Positions 11,901 to 22,900 of a stretch of 64,000 nucleotides of DNA are shown piece by piece. Each line of letters opens with the position of its first letter. Position 1 is the stretch's first letter. The notes under the pieces are model-generated. The model did no database searches and was not told the DNA's origin. It worked only from the letters and a program-made list of their open reading frames with translations. The position numbers were made by a program, and so were the translations under genes. The DNA comes from Durusdinium trenchii (taxonomy: Eukaryota > Sar > Dinophyceae > Suessiales > Symbiodiniaceae), in the NCBI GenBank assembly GCA_963970005.1, contig CAXAMN010023729.1, forward strand, positions 339,510-403,509, in the 5' to 3' direction.

Positions 11901-13079
11901 GTCCGAAGGCTTCAGGTCTTCACGTCTGCAAGGCTTCAGGTCGTCAGAAGGCTTCAGGTCGTCGGAAGGCTTCAGGTCGTCAGAAAGCTTCAGGTCTTCG
12001 CGGCTTCAGGTCGTCGCCTGGCGTCAGGTCTTCAAGGCTTCAGGTCGTCAGAAGGCTTCAGGTCGTCAGAAGGCTTCAGGTCTTCACGACTTCAAGGCTT
12101 CAGGTCGTCAGAAGGCTTCAGGTCTTCAAGGCTTCAGGTCGTCAGCAGGGCTTCAAGGCTTCATGTCTTCAGAGGAAAGTCACCCGGGATTGCCAACACA
12201 CTGACAGCCAGTAGAATCTATATATAGGGAGACCTCCCAAACAGTTTGGAAGCTAGGGAAATAGACCAAAGCCATTGAATTGGGGGTCTCCCCATTGAAA
12301 AACATACCCAGTTTGATCTACGTGATCAGTTTTGCGACTTGTTCAGCTACTGTATCTCTTTCCGGATGTATCGGAAGCAGCACTGTAGGTCTACATGCTG
12401 TTTGCATGCTGTGTTGCGATGTGCAGGGCGGGTGACGGGAGGAGGTGTGACACGGGACGACTCAATCGATATCAAAATAAAGGTGTTGGATTTGCAAAAG
12501 CGAGTGCACTTGTTTCTGCAACTCCTTTCTTTTGAGAAGTTGTAGCTTCAAATCTATCTCGTATCCAGATTGGTTTCGGTATGTTTCGGTATTAGTTAAA
12601 GGTCCAGGAATGCACATGTCATGTGGATTCATGTGGCAGCTGACATTCCCTGCAGAACCCTTTTCCTTTGCCAAGAAGTGGTTGTCACTTGAGGGCGGAT
12701 GCAGAGCGGGACGTGAGGATCAAATCACCCTACCTCAGAATTCTGAGCAAGGGGCGTTGGAAACCTTCAGATCTGGAGCCAGATAACTGCGAAGCAGTCC
12801 ATGCATGTCCATGTTGTTGTTCTTGTTGCCGACCAAGTCAAAAGGACACAAATTGTTTGTCCAACAAGACTTGGTAGCTCGACACTCACCATTTGTGCAT
12901 TCGAGGCACTGCACAAAATAGATAACCCAGTCTGCACAAGAACAAACCATGCTTCGTCCACCAACGTACACCAGGTGCGGCCGATGCCGTGTTCGTGATG
13001 TTGTTCGTTTTGGATGTGATTTTTGTGCTCTCCCTCTTCTTTGGAGCTCTGGGCATTGATGGCACGCTGGCTCTTCCAG
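5357..13079 (+). CDS. Unit A: TIR-like (SHAW motif) multipass membrane protein gene
   Basis: Twelve inferred exons: 5357-5410, 6030-6116, 7228-7291, 7681-7769, 7938-8018, 8321-8430, 8915-9158, 9246-9412, 9663-10101, 10748-10900, 11302-11377 and 12975-13079. They total 1,669 nt, or 556 codons plus one base, with no stop. By residue: RWCVTR at about 23-28; a Ser/acidic linker at about 48-80; DLFVSHAWQE at 117-126; LANPQ at 151-155; RLWCGYE at 194-200. Hydrophobic segments lie at about 222-243, 254-270, 277-290, 339-350, 463-485, 497-520 and 526-548. The conserved loop NIWDEIGDKV lies in exon 9. SHAW..LANPQ..RLWCxxE resembles the TIR-like fold of many protist proteins, and the last Glu matches the TIR NADase catalytic position. 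The function is inferred. The last exon(s) after the phase 1 donor at 13080 were not found. No frame break was seen in this copy. Confidence 0.65.
5898..5939. repeat. (TAG)n microsatellite
   Basis: About 13-14 uninterrupted TAG units lie in the first intron of unit A. Runs of Val, Ser or Tyr read through it are artefacts. Confidence 0.9.
6030..6116 (+). CDS. Unit A exon 2, RWCVTR segment
   Basis: The reading VSPARWCVTRGDVRQLQREI matches VSPDRWCVTRLDL in units D and E. The acceptor is ACCGAG. A GC donor at 6117 gives phase 0. Confidence 0.65.
7228..7291 (+). CDS. Unit A exon 3, Ser/Glu-rich linker
   Basis: LDQSVTSGSLQTDGSEGSSE is a low-complexity linker like the Ser/Asp stretch of unit C. 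The acceptor is AAGCAG and the donor GTGAGG. It joins 7681 in frame. Confidence 0.5.
7681..7769 (+). CDS. Unit A exon 4, GPSIYIVNEQYIKPVT segment
   Basis: It contains GPSIYIVNEQYIKPVTA, conserved in all five units. It is followed by a GA donor at 7770. In units C, D and E this exon and the next are fused. Confidence 0.7.
7938..8018 (+). CDS. Unit A exon 5, first TIR-like strand (DLFVSHAWQ)
   Basis: It encodes MSWALMRNPEGL followed by DCDLFVSHAWQ, the first strand and loop of the TIR-like fold. It lies between two GA-AG introns, 7770-7937 (168 bases) and 8019-8320 (302 bases). Confidence 0.75.
8321..9158 (+). CDS. Unit A exons 6-7, TIR-like core and first membrane helix
   Basis: Exon 6 (8321-8430) encodes EGIFEFLSKLRGSWP and HAWCCMLANPQHLNI. 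Exon 7 (8915-9158) encodes SPRASPFALALQSSRYVLVI, RLWCGYEAYVAS and a hydrophobic helix ending LSLGLLVGIL. The GC-AG intron 8431-8914 splits the Met codon between them. The putative catalytic Glu codon is 9027-9029. Unlike B-E, this copy has no intron next to WCGYE. Confidence 0.75.
9246..9412 (+). CDS. Unit A exon 8, membrane segments 2-3
   Basis: It contains MIVICIAAFCTAYAHG, then RLRQVANYAGLAAGMCLEV, conserved as LRQASNYAGLV in B and NQAANYLGLLV in C. The preceding intron, 9159-9245, is only 87 bases (GC-AG). The downstream boundary is uncertain (see findings). Confidence 0.7.
9557..9633. mobile_element. MITE-like element, family I, copy 1 (TA-flanked, 73 bp core)
   Basis: TA, then CCAGGACCCTCCAAGGGGTG, ending GGGGGTCCTGG and TA. 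It is a near-palindrome with an internal CCCCTTAAGGGG. It lies in an intron of unit A. Copies recur at 36815-36887 and 43688-43771. Confidence 0.75.
9663..10101 (+). CDS. Unit A exon 9, conserved DEIGDKV loop exon
   Basis: One long exon reads FHDLGIRIFDG, then FLIAEFDRVRSLQIDREGQQ, then SQETDQRNIWDEIGDKVEEV, ISAGMSSPAL and ending VLGPLQG. Units B, C and D split this region with three or more introns. A start nearer 9697, at the repeated CTGGGACCCC, is possible. The donor is GTCACC. Confidence 0.75.
10748..11377 (+). CDS. Unit A exons 10-11, membrane helices
   Basis: Exon 10 (10748-10900) encodes VNILQTIKQPWP and a helix ending LTIILCFSPTDQRRFILK. Exon 11 (11302-11377) encodes VLTKLVATVLFLLVFSVITI, then VFEWRG. 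The joining intron 10901-11301 is GC-AG. The LK|V junction is shared with units B and D. Confidence 0.7.
11478..12175. repeat. Minisatellite array inside the last intron of unit A
   Basis: It starts with GAAGACACG-type repeats (11478-11552). A long array follows of 18-base units (GGCTTCAGGTCGTCAGAA) mixed with 16-base units (GGCTTCAGGTCTTCAA). It sits in the inferred 1,597-base intron 11378-12974. Long open frames across it come from periodicity. Confidence 0.9.
12975..13079 (+). CDS. Unit A exon 12, last recognised helix
   Basis: It encodes AVFVMLFVLDVIFVLSLFFG, then ALGIDGTLALPG. The exon is 105 bases, as in unit B, which ends LLGMDRTMALPG. It is phase 1 on both sides, with donor GTACGC. 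Confidence 0.7.
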
Positions 13080-16000
13080 GTACGCTTTTGACCAGCGAAT
13101 ACCAGCGACGCAGCCGAAACGCCCACGGCATGACGTGTTGCTTTGTTTGTTTTTGCTTCTGAGACGACATGGGACTTGGCCTCATCTTTCATAGTCACGC
13201 AATATCAATTAACATGGTTCACAATAACGAGATCCACTTTTCATCACGACATGTTTCTATAAGTAAGTGATATCTCAGATCTGCGGTTCACTGAGAGGCA
13301 TGTCGTACCCCGTGTGAGGTGGGACATGGATCCTGCAGCGCCTTGGAGCTCGAGAGTGCGGATTTTCCGCAACCAAACGGGTGGACTCGATGTGGGTCGT
13401 GTAGGTGTGGGCCTACAGGCTGGGTGTTGGAGGGGATGGTTTGTGGGGGGTCATGTTTTACTGGGATGTACGTGGTGGGATTGGAAGTACGTGGTGCATA
13501 TTTTGTTCTTTAGTGGAATCTGTTTTCTCAATGTAAGCTTAGCTGTGGGACGGGAAGGACAATGAAAAGGACATTTAAAAGACAAGCGAAAAAGGACATT
13601 TACCGGGATAATTGAAGGATTGTTTAAAGGAAATGCCAGAGGGAAATTTCAATTGAGGTAAGGACATTTGAAAGGACATTTAAACGCAAAATGTACAATA
13701 AACCTTGAAAAAGCATTCCACGGGAAGTTTAAAAGGAAATTTGATGATAACATTTCAGGACATTTAAAGATACAATTCAAAAGGAACTTTAAAACGCATG
13801 TAAATTTATGGGTGAATTTTACATTAGCAATTTGTTAAATTCAACTAAACTCAATTAAGCATACTAAAAACTCAAGTAAATACGGAAAACTAAAGGCCCC
13901 CCTCACAAGCAACATTTATACCGTTGAATTTAAAACAATATCCCGTTAAACATCCGCAGCCTGGTTTGTGGAAGGACAAACAAGTGCTGTGACGGGGGGT
14001 TGCACATGCCAATCTTTTCAACCCGAGCGAGATGCCATTTCTCCGGTCGAGGTCCTGTCGCCGGTATAGCGGTTTGGCTGGACGTCCGACTTCGGATGCA
14101 ACCGGGACTGGCCTATTTACGTATAATATACCTATAGGCCAGGTATGCAATGGTATGCATACAGTATACATGTTTGGGTTGTTGAAAGGGGGTCAATGGC
14201 ATACGTGGAGTGCCTGGGTAACAATGACATCATTGAATATCACCAATAATAGTTTTTGCCACAAATAAGCTCAAACATGAATGAACAGAATTGCTTTGTC
14301 GGGAAGAGAAAACATTGGCAGATTGCTTTATCCAAGTGCAAAGACGAAGCCACTGCTTTTGCACAAACCAACAACTGAACAGAATTGGTTGTGGAAACTA
14401 GATGATGAACAGAGATACTTTGTCCAAGGGCAGAAACACTGCTTTGTCCAACCTCGGAAATGAACATAATTGCATCAAGGGAATGCTTGCTGTTGTGGAG
14501 CCTGCGACGTTTGCCCCTCCCCGCTTCGTTACTACTCCGAACGACGGCGACGACGGCAACGACTAACCTGCTAGACTGTACCACGATTGCTACTATTGAA
14601 TATATTCCCAAAGTATCATTCCTCCTCTTCCTTCCCAGTAAAGCATGCATGCTCCAACATGATGCTCGTGTTCAAATTTCAATGCATGCAAAAAGGATCT
14701 GATCGATGTTCCCACATGTGCTCCTTTTTGCAAGTCTACAGACTCCTGGCCGATACTTTCGATGCCGTGAAGAAGCATTCAACAATTCATCATACACCTG
14801 AGCCAGCACGTGTTCCGTGTTGAGCCATCCGTTCAGAAAGCCACGCACTCTGATGTGGACAGCCACCACGTGGCTTTTTCATCACGACCTTTCCCGGTTC
14901 CACCCCATCGAATTTCTCAATCACCCGAAATCATCATTCTACAAGCCTCCTGGATTCCATAACATCCATCGTCCACGTTGCTGCAGGTATTTCCTTCGGC
15001 GCCAGGCGGACGAGTGCGATTCCTGCGGCGCCGCCAGGAGCGATGAGATGGAGACAGACGAGGAGCGACGTGGAGACGGACGGGGGTGACGGACGGGGGT
15101 GACCAGGGGGGTGCGGAAGAGCTGCAAGTGGAGTACAGCGTAGTGAAGTAGTGAACGAATTTTTGCATGGTTTTGGCCAAAGGCAACTCTCTCTAACATG
15201 CCAAGTGTGGACCTGCAGCCGAAGGACCTGCAGCCGAATCTGTAAAAGATTCCACACTTGGATCAGCCATCCACATGTTCTACTGGTTGCATGACAAAAA
15301 ATACTGGGCAGCAAGCTCAATCAACCTTTCACCGTCCAAGGAGTCCAGTGAAGAGGAGAGCGTGCCCGGCAGCGGGCCCAATTCACTTGTACAGGGATCT
15401 GCTTGATTTGAGTTTGGCTTCGGCCGTGTGCCGCGGGCAGGCCTTGACTCAGTGGCAATAGGTTGAAGGGATCCTGGCCTGATGACCTTGTGAGGTCCCC
15501 CCTACCATCACCAACAAAACAGGGCCCTGGGCATTTTTTGAATGAGGAAGGCAGGTCAGGAAGGCAGAGACTGGATAGTGAATTCATCTATGAAACAAAG
15601 GTCTCTTGATTGGGTGGAATTCAAAGAGAAGAGCCATGCCTTTGGGGGCCATGCCTTGCGACGTGTGTTTGCAACAAGTCGTGACCCCAGGTGTTTTTGG
15701 AGTACCCTGCCGAAGATCCAGATAGACCTGTGCCAGAGATTTGTGATTGACTTCCATAAACAGTTTGAAAACAAGTCAACTGGGAACCATATATTATATG
15801 GATTTCTATGGAACCATAAATCAATATGATTTGGTTGAGGACCAAACCATTGTTGAACTGGGTCCACGGAACTTCCGGGAAGTGATCCGATCGATCAGAT
15901 CGAGCACCGACCACTTGCTTTTGCTTCGACAACTTGTGTTGAAGATGCACGACAACTTGTGGCGTTTGGAAAAGGAGTCAGACGAACGGGTCGACGTCGA

Positions 16001-16972
16001 GTGCCGCGTCGGGAGCAACCGACACCGCTCGGAGTGCCGCTTGGCTCGCGAGTCTGTCTTCGGAGCGCGAGAATTGGATGGTTTTCCGGAGCAGAAACAG
16101 AACCCCGCGGCACGAATTAGTCGTAGGGGATCTCATGTCGTTGTTTTCACTTTTACTTCTACATAGTACTTGGGTCGGTTAAGTCCTTTGGTCTTGTAGA
16201 AATTTGTTTGGATGCTGCGCTTCCATGGGGCTTAGATGTATGATGCAAGATAAGCTTTGGAGTGTCAGTCCAACACCAGAAACAAAAAACACATTTGCTG
16301 GATTGCATCAAGAACGTACATCTATTTTTTGAGAATCAAGAACATAACCAACACTTCTTTAGCGTGCTGCGGCTGCTGTGGGATTACTTAATGCGTTTTT
16401 AATTAATATTGTGAACTGGGCAGGTGGGTATATATCTGGAATTCGCGTAGCACTCACGCCGGGCTCAAAATGACTTGTGTGGCAACTTGTGTGGCACTTG
16501 CACCAGTGTAGTCATGTAAAACCAAAAACAATCAACTTGTTTGTAGGGATATATAATCCTCATGACAGATGACACATGATGACACCAAACTCGCGTTTCC
16601 CCCCAAAGCTACAAACTTGAGCATAAACCTTGTTCTGTGCTCATGTCCAGCTGGTTTCAACGTAAAGCGTGTCCACAGTGTTGCTAAAATAGAATGGGTG
16701 ACTTTCCACAAGCCTGGGTGACTTCAGAGATCTTAAGCGTCTGACCAGTCTGGTGGGATATCAACACCGCTGAGAAATCGCAAGCAGTGTATCTATGAAA
16801 GGCGCTTTGCTAAATTTGTTGCAATGCATGAGAACCATGAAAACAACAGATTGTGGACGTGCTATCCCCCCTCTTTGTGCCATCCTCTTTCCACATGGTG
16901 AGGTGGGTGAAGCAGACAAACAAAAATCCTGATCGTCACGTGCCTGATGTTTTCTTGACCCATTCAGCACTG
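13080..16972. other. Spacer between units A and B
   Basis: No family exon was recognised. An AT-rich degenerate repeat with AAAGGACATTTAAA-like motifs lies at about 13560-13760. A 15-base direct repeat, GGACCTGCAGCCGAA, occurs twice near 15211-15240. The final exon and 3' UTR of unit A and the promoter of unit B should be here but were not identified. Confidence 0.5.
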
Positions 16973-19900
16973 ATGGCCCTCGCTTCCTTGCACCCCTTGG
17001 CACGTGGTCGCCTGGATCGGGGAAGCACTTTGGCTGCTATCCAGCTGCATGAGACCGTGCCTTGGACAGCAAAAGACAGCAACACGGCCCCCAGTGATTG
17101 ATGATGGTGATTGGGTGATTAATTATATATAATATTATATATCGATTTGGTCCTATGTTCGTTGCTTTTGGGGCGGCCGGAGCTGGATTTCAAGAAGTTT
17201 GCAGTTTTACATCCCCCGCTTGGCAGATTTCGGTTGAAAGGCGCCATCACAGTCCTACCGAGTCCATGGGCCGATTTGAGCGCAAGCATAGCTCAAAGCA
17301 CCGGCTCCAAGCGCCGGAAACGATTGTTGTTGTTTGTTTTTTTCCTGTGTTTTTTGGGACGTCTTTTTTCCCTCACCGTCGTCTAGCGCGTCTCGACTTC
17401 GACCCGTGCCGTCGGCGGGTCCGAGAATCTCTGCCGTCGGACGGGAGGTCGGGAGACCACACGGAGGTTCCGGGCGGTCCGAAGCTGGAAGAAAAAGGTG
17501 ATCCTTATAGGCATTAAGAATGTTAAGGTGTCAAACTGGGCAAGCTGCATTTGCGGATTTTTTTTGCGGACTAGCTGCGAGGTGATCAAGCATGCGGATA
17601 ACATGTGCATGATTCATGGGCTATCATAAGTTCATGTGAGTGAGTTCATGTTTGTTTTTCGCCCATATGTGTGTTTTACATTTATCATCATTTATCAACC
17701 CTCTTCCAACCGTACAGGTTGCACTCCATGAACGAGTTCCGTTTTGCTGCAAGATTACTTTTCCAAAGCAACAACCAACGGTCTTCGCCGGAGCAATCTT
17801 CGTTCCCTCAAAAAAAATGAAGACTCCCCAGGTTCGCCCAGATCGCTGGTGTGTGACGCGTCATGACCTCTGGCAATTGAAGAAAGAGGTCGTGCGGGCC
17901 ATCTGCGAGGGATTCTTGAACTGTCACGGCTGTGGGATGGGCGCTTCCGGGCCAAACATGGCGGCCAGAGCTGTCCAACTCGGTCACAGGTTGAGGGCAG
18001 CAAGGCATCAATGGTCAGAAGATGTCAGAAGCAGAAAGATGCTGAACATGGTGGTGAATTTGGTGGGAGGTTGCTGGGTTTGTGGGAGGTTGCTGGGTTT
18101 GGGCTGATTTCTTGGCATGATCCGGCTTGCAAGGCTTACTGGTGTGAGCAGCTTCCGGACCATTCGGTTGGGTCGGGGGCGACGCATGAGCCAACATATT
18201 ATGCAATGTTGATCAATTTGGTGTGATGGATGCGCAGCGACCTGGTTCCTCAGTCCCTCGTGGTTTTTTGCAGAGAACCAGGGAGAACACAGGCTCAACA
18301 GCAGATTCTGGCCCCTCAACGCATTCTGGCTCGTCTTCCTACGTCGCGCTTTGACGTGGCTTCCTACGTCACATGGATTCAGTTCTACCCAGACGCTCCA
18401 AACAGCCCTTGGTCCCTCAAAACCTAAGGATTTGAGACCCCAGACCCCTCCATATGAGGGCCCATGAGCGTCTGGGTAACAGATGATCACTGTCGTTCAC
18501 TCCGTCGCGTCGTCATGTTCTCCGTCGTGAACTCGCGGAGAATCGGCCAGCGAGGAAGAATCGGCGTGGACTCCGAGAGTGGGGGGGGGCCCAGTGGAAA
18601 GGAATCGGTTCCAGCTGGGATCGGTGGCAGAGCTGGGACCGACACCTGAGAGGCGCTCAGAGGTCTCTATAGCCTGCCTTTGGTTGGAGTCGGTGATTCG
18701 GGGTGTCCCCAAACATCCCAAAACTGCGGTTTCGGTCCTCAAATGGACTCTGAACATTGACAGGTCTCAAACGTCAGTGCATTCTGGCCGGGAGGAACCT
18801 GCTGTTTTCCGTGGAACTGCAGGGACCTGCAGGTGGAGGCCCACGAAACCGTCGAAATGGGTGAACCAAATGGGTGTCCGGTGCAAGCAGGGCGGCCTCT
18901 GATGTGTCTATACCCGGAAGGGGGATGAAAACACTGTCAGTTCGCCCTGAACCTCCAGAAGAAAACACTCGATCTTGAAGTTTTATATCCTTCTCCAAAA
19001 GTCATGATTATTTTCATCACATTATGTTAATGAACACATTATATACTGAGTTGTTTTAATTCTAGCAGAGCATCCTAAGCATCCGAAATTCCACAGACAG
19101 GGAGCCCAACTGAGAAGCCTCTCCTCAACATTATCATTTTTCCTTTCCACAGTTGCATTCAGCAAGGCGAAGACAGTCAGGACAATGAAGACTATGAAGA
19201 CGTCTATGGGCCCAGCATTTACATTGTCAATGAGCAGTACATCAAGCCAGTGACAGCCGAAGCCGGGATGCACTGGCTTGGGTGATGCTGTTAGAACTGT
19301 TTGATCTTTTGTCCTCGGCTCTGGGAAGCCTTTTGTTTGGAGTGGACAATGGGTGCGTACTCTATATGTAGGGATTCCCCCAAAGACCCCTGGAAGAAGG
19401 AAAAAAGACAAATTCCCATTGGTTGGGGAGCACAACTTGCGGACTGCTGTCAGAGTGAGCGCCTCCCCAATTTAACGCACCTTTCTGCGTTGTAGTGTAG
19501 GGTACGGTGGAGCTGATTGACTGCTGGTGGGTGATATTGATATGTAGACAAATCTATATACAAATCTGTTTGCAGATCGCATCCAAGGAAGCTGGCAAGG
19601 TCAGTTGGGCTTTGATGCGCAATCCAGAGGGATTGGACTGCGATGTCTTTGTCAGCCATGCTTGGCAGGAGTCATGACCCGTGTGTGTGTGTGTGTGTTG
19701 GTTGATGTTGTGGCTTTGGATCCCATCAACTTGTTTCATAATATATTATATTATGGCATACGTAGGATCTCTGAAAACAATGTTCCATGCTCCCAGCAAG
19801 CTAATTATGCTAAAGTTCGCCAATTTGCAATCGCTTGGAGGCTACAAGTCTGTGAATCACGATGTCAACAAATCATTTGATTCTTGTTCCCCCTTTTGTT

Positions 19901-22900
19901 TTGCGTCGCATTGTTGTGCCTTTTGCTCTCCGCACCAACCGACTCCGAAGGAGGGTGTCTTCGAATTTCTCTCGAAACTCCGTTGCTCCTGGCCTTGGGC
20001 CGCGCGCAATGCCTGGTGCTGCATGCTGGCGAATCCGCAACACTTGAATATCGGTTCGATGCTCTTGTCGCCCAAGACATCGCCCTTTGCCCTGGCCTTA
20101 CAAGCCTCGAAGACGGTTTTGGTCGTGGCCAACCGGCACAAGAGTATCTACTGTCGCCTTTGGTGCGGCTATGAGGCGGGTGTGTCTCTCAGAGAACGCA
20201 GCGAGAAAGAGTACGAAAACGAAGCGTCAACGGCTACGGCTAGGGCCGCTAGGGCTACGGCTTCTCCTTTGTCGAAGCATCGGAAATACTGAAAACACCA
20301 TGCACGTCGTGTGCTGCGTCTCGCGCTGCGCGAGGCATATGTGGCTTCGGAGGATGCAAAGGTCATCCGTATCGCCGCTGCTCCTCTGGCCAACCGGATG
20401 TGTTGTAGCTGTTGGATGACTTTGTTGCCACTGTCTTTGGGTTTCATCTTGGGTGCGCTGGCAAATGTACTACATTGGGATCTCAGCCCACAAGGTGCAG
20501 ACCAAGACCAATGTTTGTCGGATGCGGCCATGGTGTATGGACTACTGTAACTGATGAAGAAATAGAGGATATTTGTTTGGTAAAGAAATAGATATATCTA
20601 TTAAGTTGGGCAGTTGTTTTAATCATGATTTGTTGTGCTGCAGTTTAGTTTGGAATACTGTTTGTTCTTGTTAAACGTGTTACACGTATTGCTTTGGACG
20701 CAGCGTTAGGCAATAGACGCATGTATGCCCTCCAATTGGGTAGGTTGTATCATGTTGTATACTTTTGGTCAAACCGTCTTGGCTGGCTAGCGTCCTCCAA
20801 CTCCAACCTTACTAACATCGCTGCTGTCAACAAAGGCATCACCTGGACTCCAACTTACTGGTACAAGATGGTACAAGGATGTACAAGGTATATGCCTCCA
20901 GCAGGTTGTACACTTTCCCAAGGTTAAGTTAGTTCAAGGTCTGAGTCTACTGTTGAGGGAAATATAGGGAAATCGTTTCACACACTGCTGAGAACATGTG
21001 CTGCAACAGGAAGCCTGGAACTTTTAGGGTGCTACAAAAGAGATATAAACGGTACATATATATATATATAAATGTAACACACAATATATCTATGTATTAT
21101 GATTCTAGATGCCGCCTGATTGGGGGAAAATGAAGAATTCTATGGTTTGAGGTTCTTGAGACCGTGGAAGCTCGGAGCTCGGCTCGATGCGTTGAATCAC
21201 CGGACTATTCGGTGCCCCTGAAGAATCTAGATTGAAATAAAAAGCAGAAGAGGTTTTAGAATCCATTTGCATGGGGTGGGTTAAACATCTTAATTAGCTG
21301 TATATACATTATAGTCATATATGGTCCCCTTCCCCGACCCCCGGGATCAGAACATATCGGAACCACTGAGAGTTTTTGGCAGTTTTTGGGGTACCCGCCA
21401 CCCAAACGGTCTTTTGGTCGGCAGGCGTGGTGGTGGTGTCTCTTTGCGCCTTCTTCAGCGCCTACTTTCATGGCCCTCTGCGGCAAGCCTCCAACTACGC
21501 AGGACTCGTGGCGACCGCCAGCATGGAGTTGAGTTTCGATCCCACTGGCAAAGGCGCCGGGAACTGGTGTAACGGGCATGGAACTGGTATCAGGTGGGGC
21601 GAGGGTTTTGGTTCGGCCGTCCTGCGCCACTCAGCTTGCAGGTCGTGCAGGCTGTTCACACCTGCTGATGGCTCTCTATCTTAGGATATCCATGGATATC
21701 CTCATTTGATTCTTCTTGAGAAATAGTTTCCTGAGGGTTCTGCTCAGGGTGTCTCAATCTACTATTACTGTACAAACATTGTTCTTTGGGACCTCTCCCT
21801 GCGTTCGAAACCACGAGAGATTCGACGACCTCCCAGGTTTCGCGTCGACTCAGAGTCGACCATGTGACCGGTCGGCGGTTCTCTACTCTCGTCGCCCCGT
21901 CGCCCCAGGCAGTGAGTTTCATGAGTTGGGTCTCCAACTCATGGACGGCCGACTCACGTGGATAGGCGGGTCGAACTGCGGCGCAGTTGCGCAGTGGCGC
22001 AGTTCGCATTGCACGAACGAGTTCGCTGTTGGAAGATTTTTGATGTTCTACTCAACCAGATTGCATAGCAAAAGTGAAGAGCCTTGGGGTATTTAACATG
22101 TTGAAGATCGCCGCTTTTCCACATGGATTTGCTAGGTTTGAGCGCCTTGTTTGTCATCGCAGAGCTTGATAGAGCTTGGAGCAGTCACATTGAGGAGGAA
22201 GGTGAGCTCCTGCGGAAGCGATACTCAGGCGGGGGATGGGGGGGGAGCTGCTTAAGATTTCTTTATAAATGAGAGCGCAGTCGTTGATGCTCTTTTTTGG
22301 TCGGAAATTTAAGGTTGATCATTCAACTGATCAAAGCATAAAGGTTGAGTTACTTGTTGAAATGTTGACCTTTGAAATTAAGGTTGAATTTATATTTTTT
22401 ATTTCTCGACCTTCCAGAAATTTTAGCTCTCCACGTCTTTTTCACAGGTTTCTACTTCTCTTATCTTCTCCCAAACGGAGGCCACATCCCCAAAAGAAAA
22501 TGCAAGAAGAAGAATAAGAAAAAAACAACATAAATGTTGGAATATTTTGGGGGCTCCGGACTCCGGACCTAATATAAACAGAAAGAAGAAAACGAGGCTG
22601 AGAACAAGATAAAATGATAAGGAACTACCATTATCAATGTAAATTCAATCCAGATAATGAAATAGTATGAACTAGTTCATATAGGGAATTCTCTTCGAAC
22701 AAATGATTAAGATGTCAGCACCTGGAGTATTTATTTTGCTTTTTCTCTTCGACATAGTTAGTCACCGCCAAACAGATAATCAGAAAAGTGATAGAGAAGT
22801 TGACGCGGCTCGTACAGGCTAAAGGATCCTTGGTTTCGAGCATTTTCCACATGATATTTCATTTCTTGGCATTTCATTGTTGGATATTTTTTGTGGGGTT

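Noticed and set aside
11478..12227. 249-codon open frame with GFRSSE repeats
   Set aside because: It reads through the minisatellite; several frames are open for the same reason, and it lies in an inferred intron.
257..13079. Ankyrin exons and unit A as one gene
   Set aside because: Unit A has its own start-like exon and no other unit is preceded by ankyrin exons, so a single gene is not supported, though not excluded.
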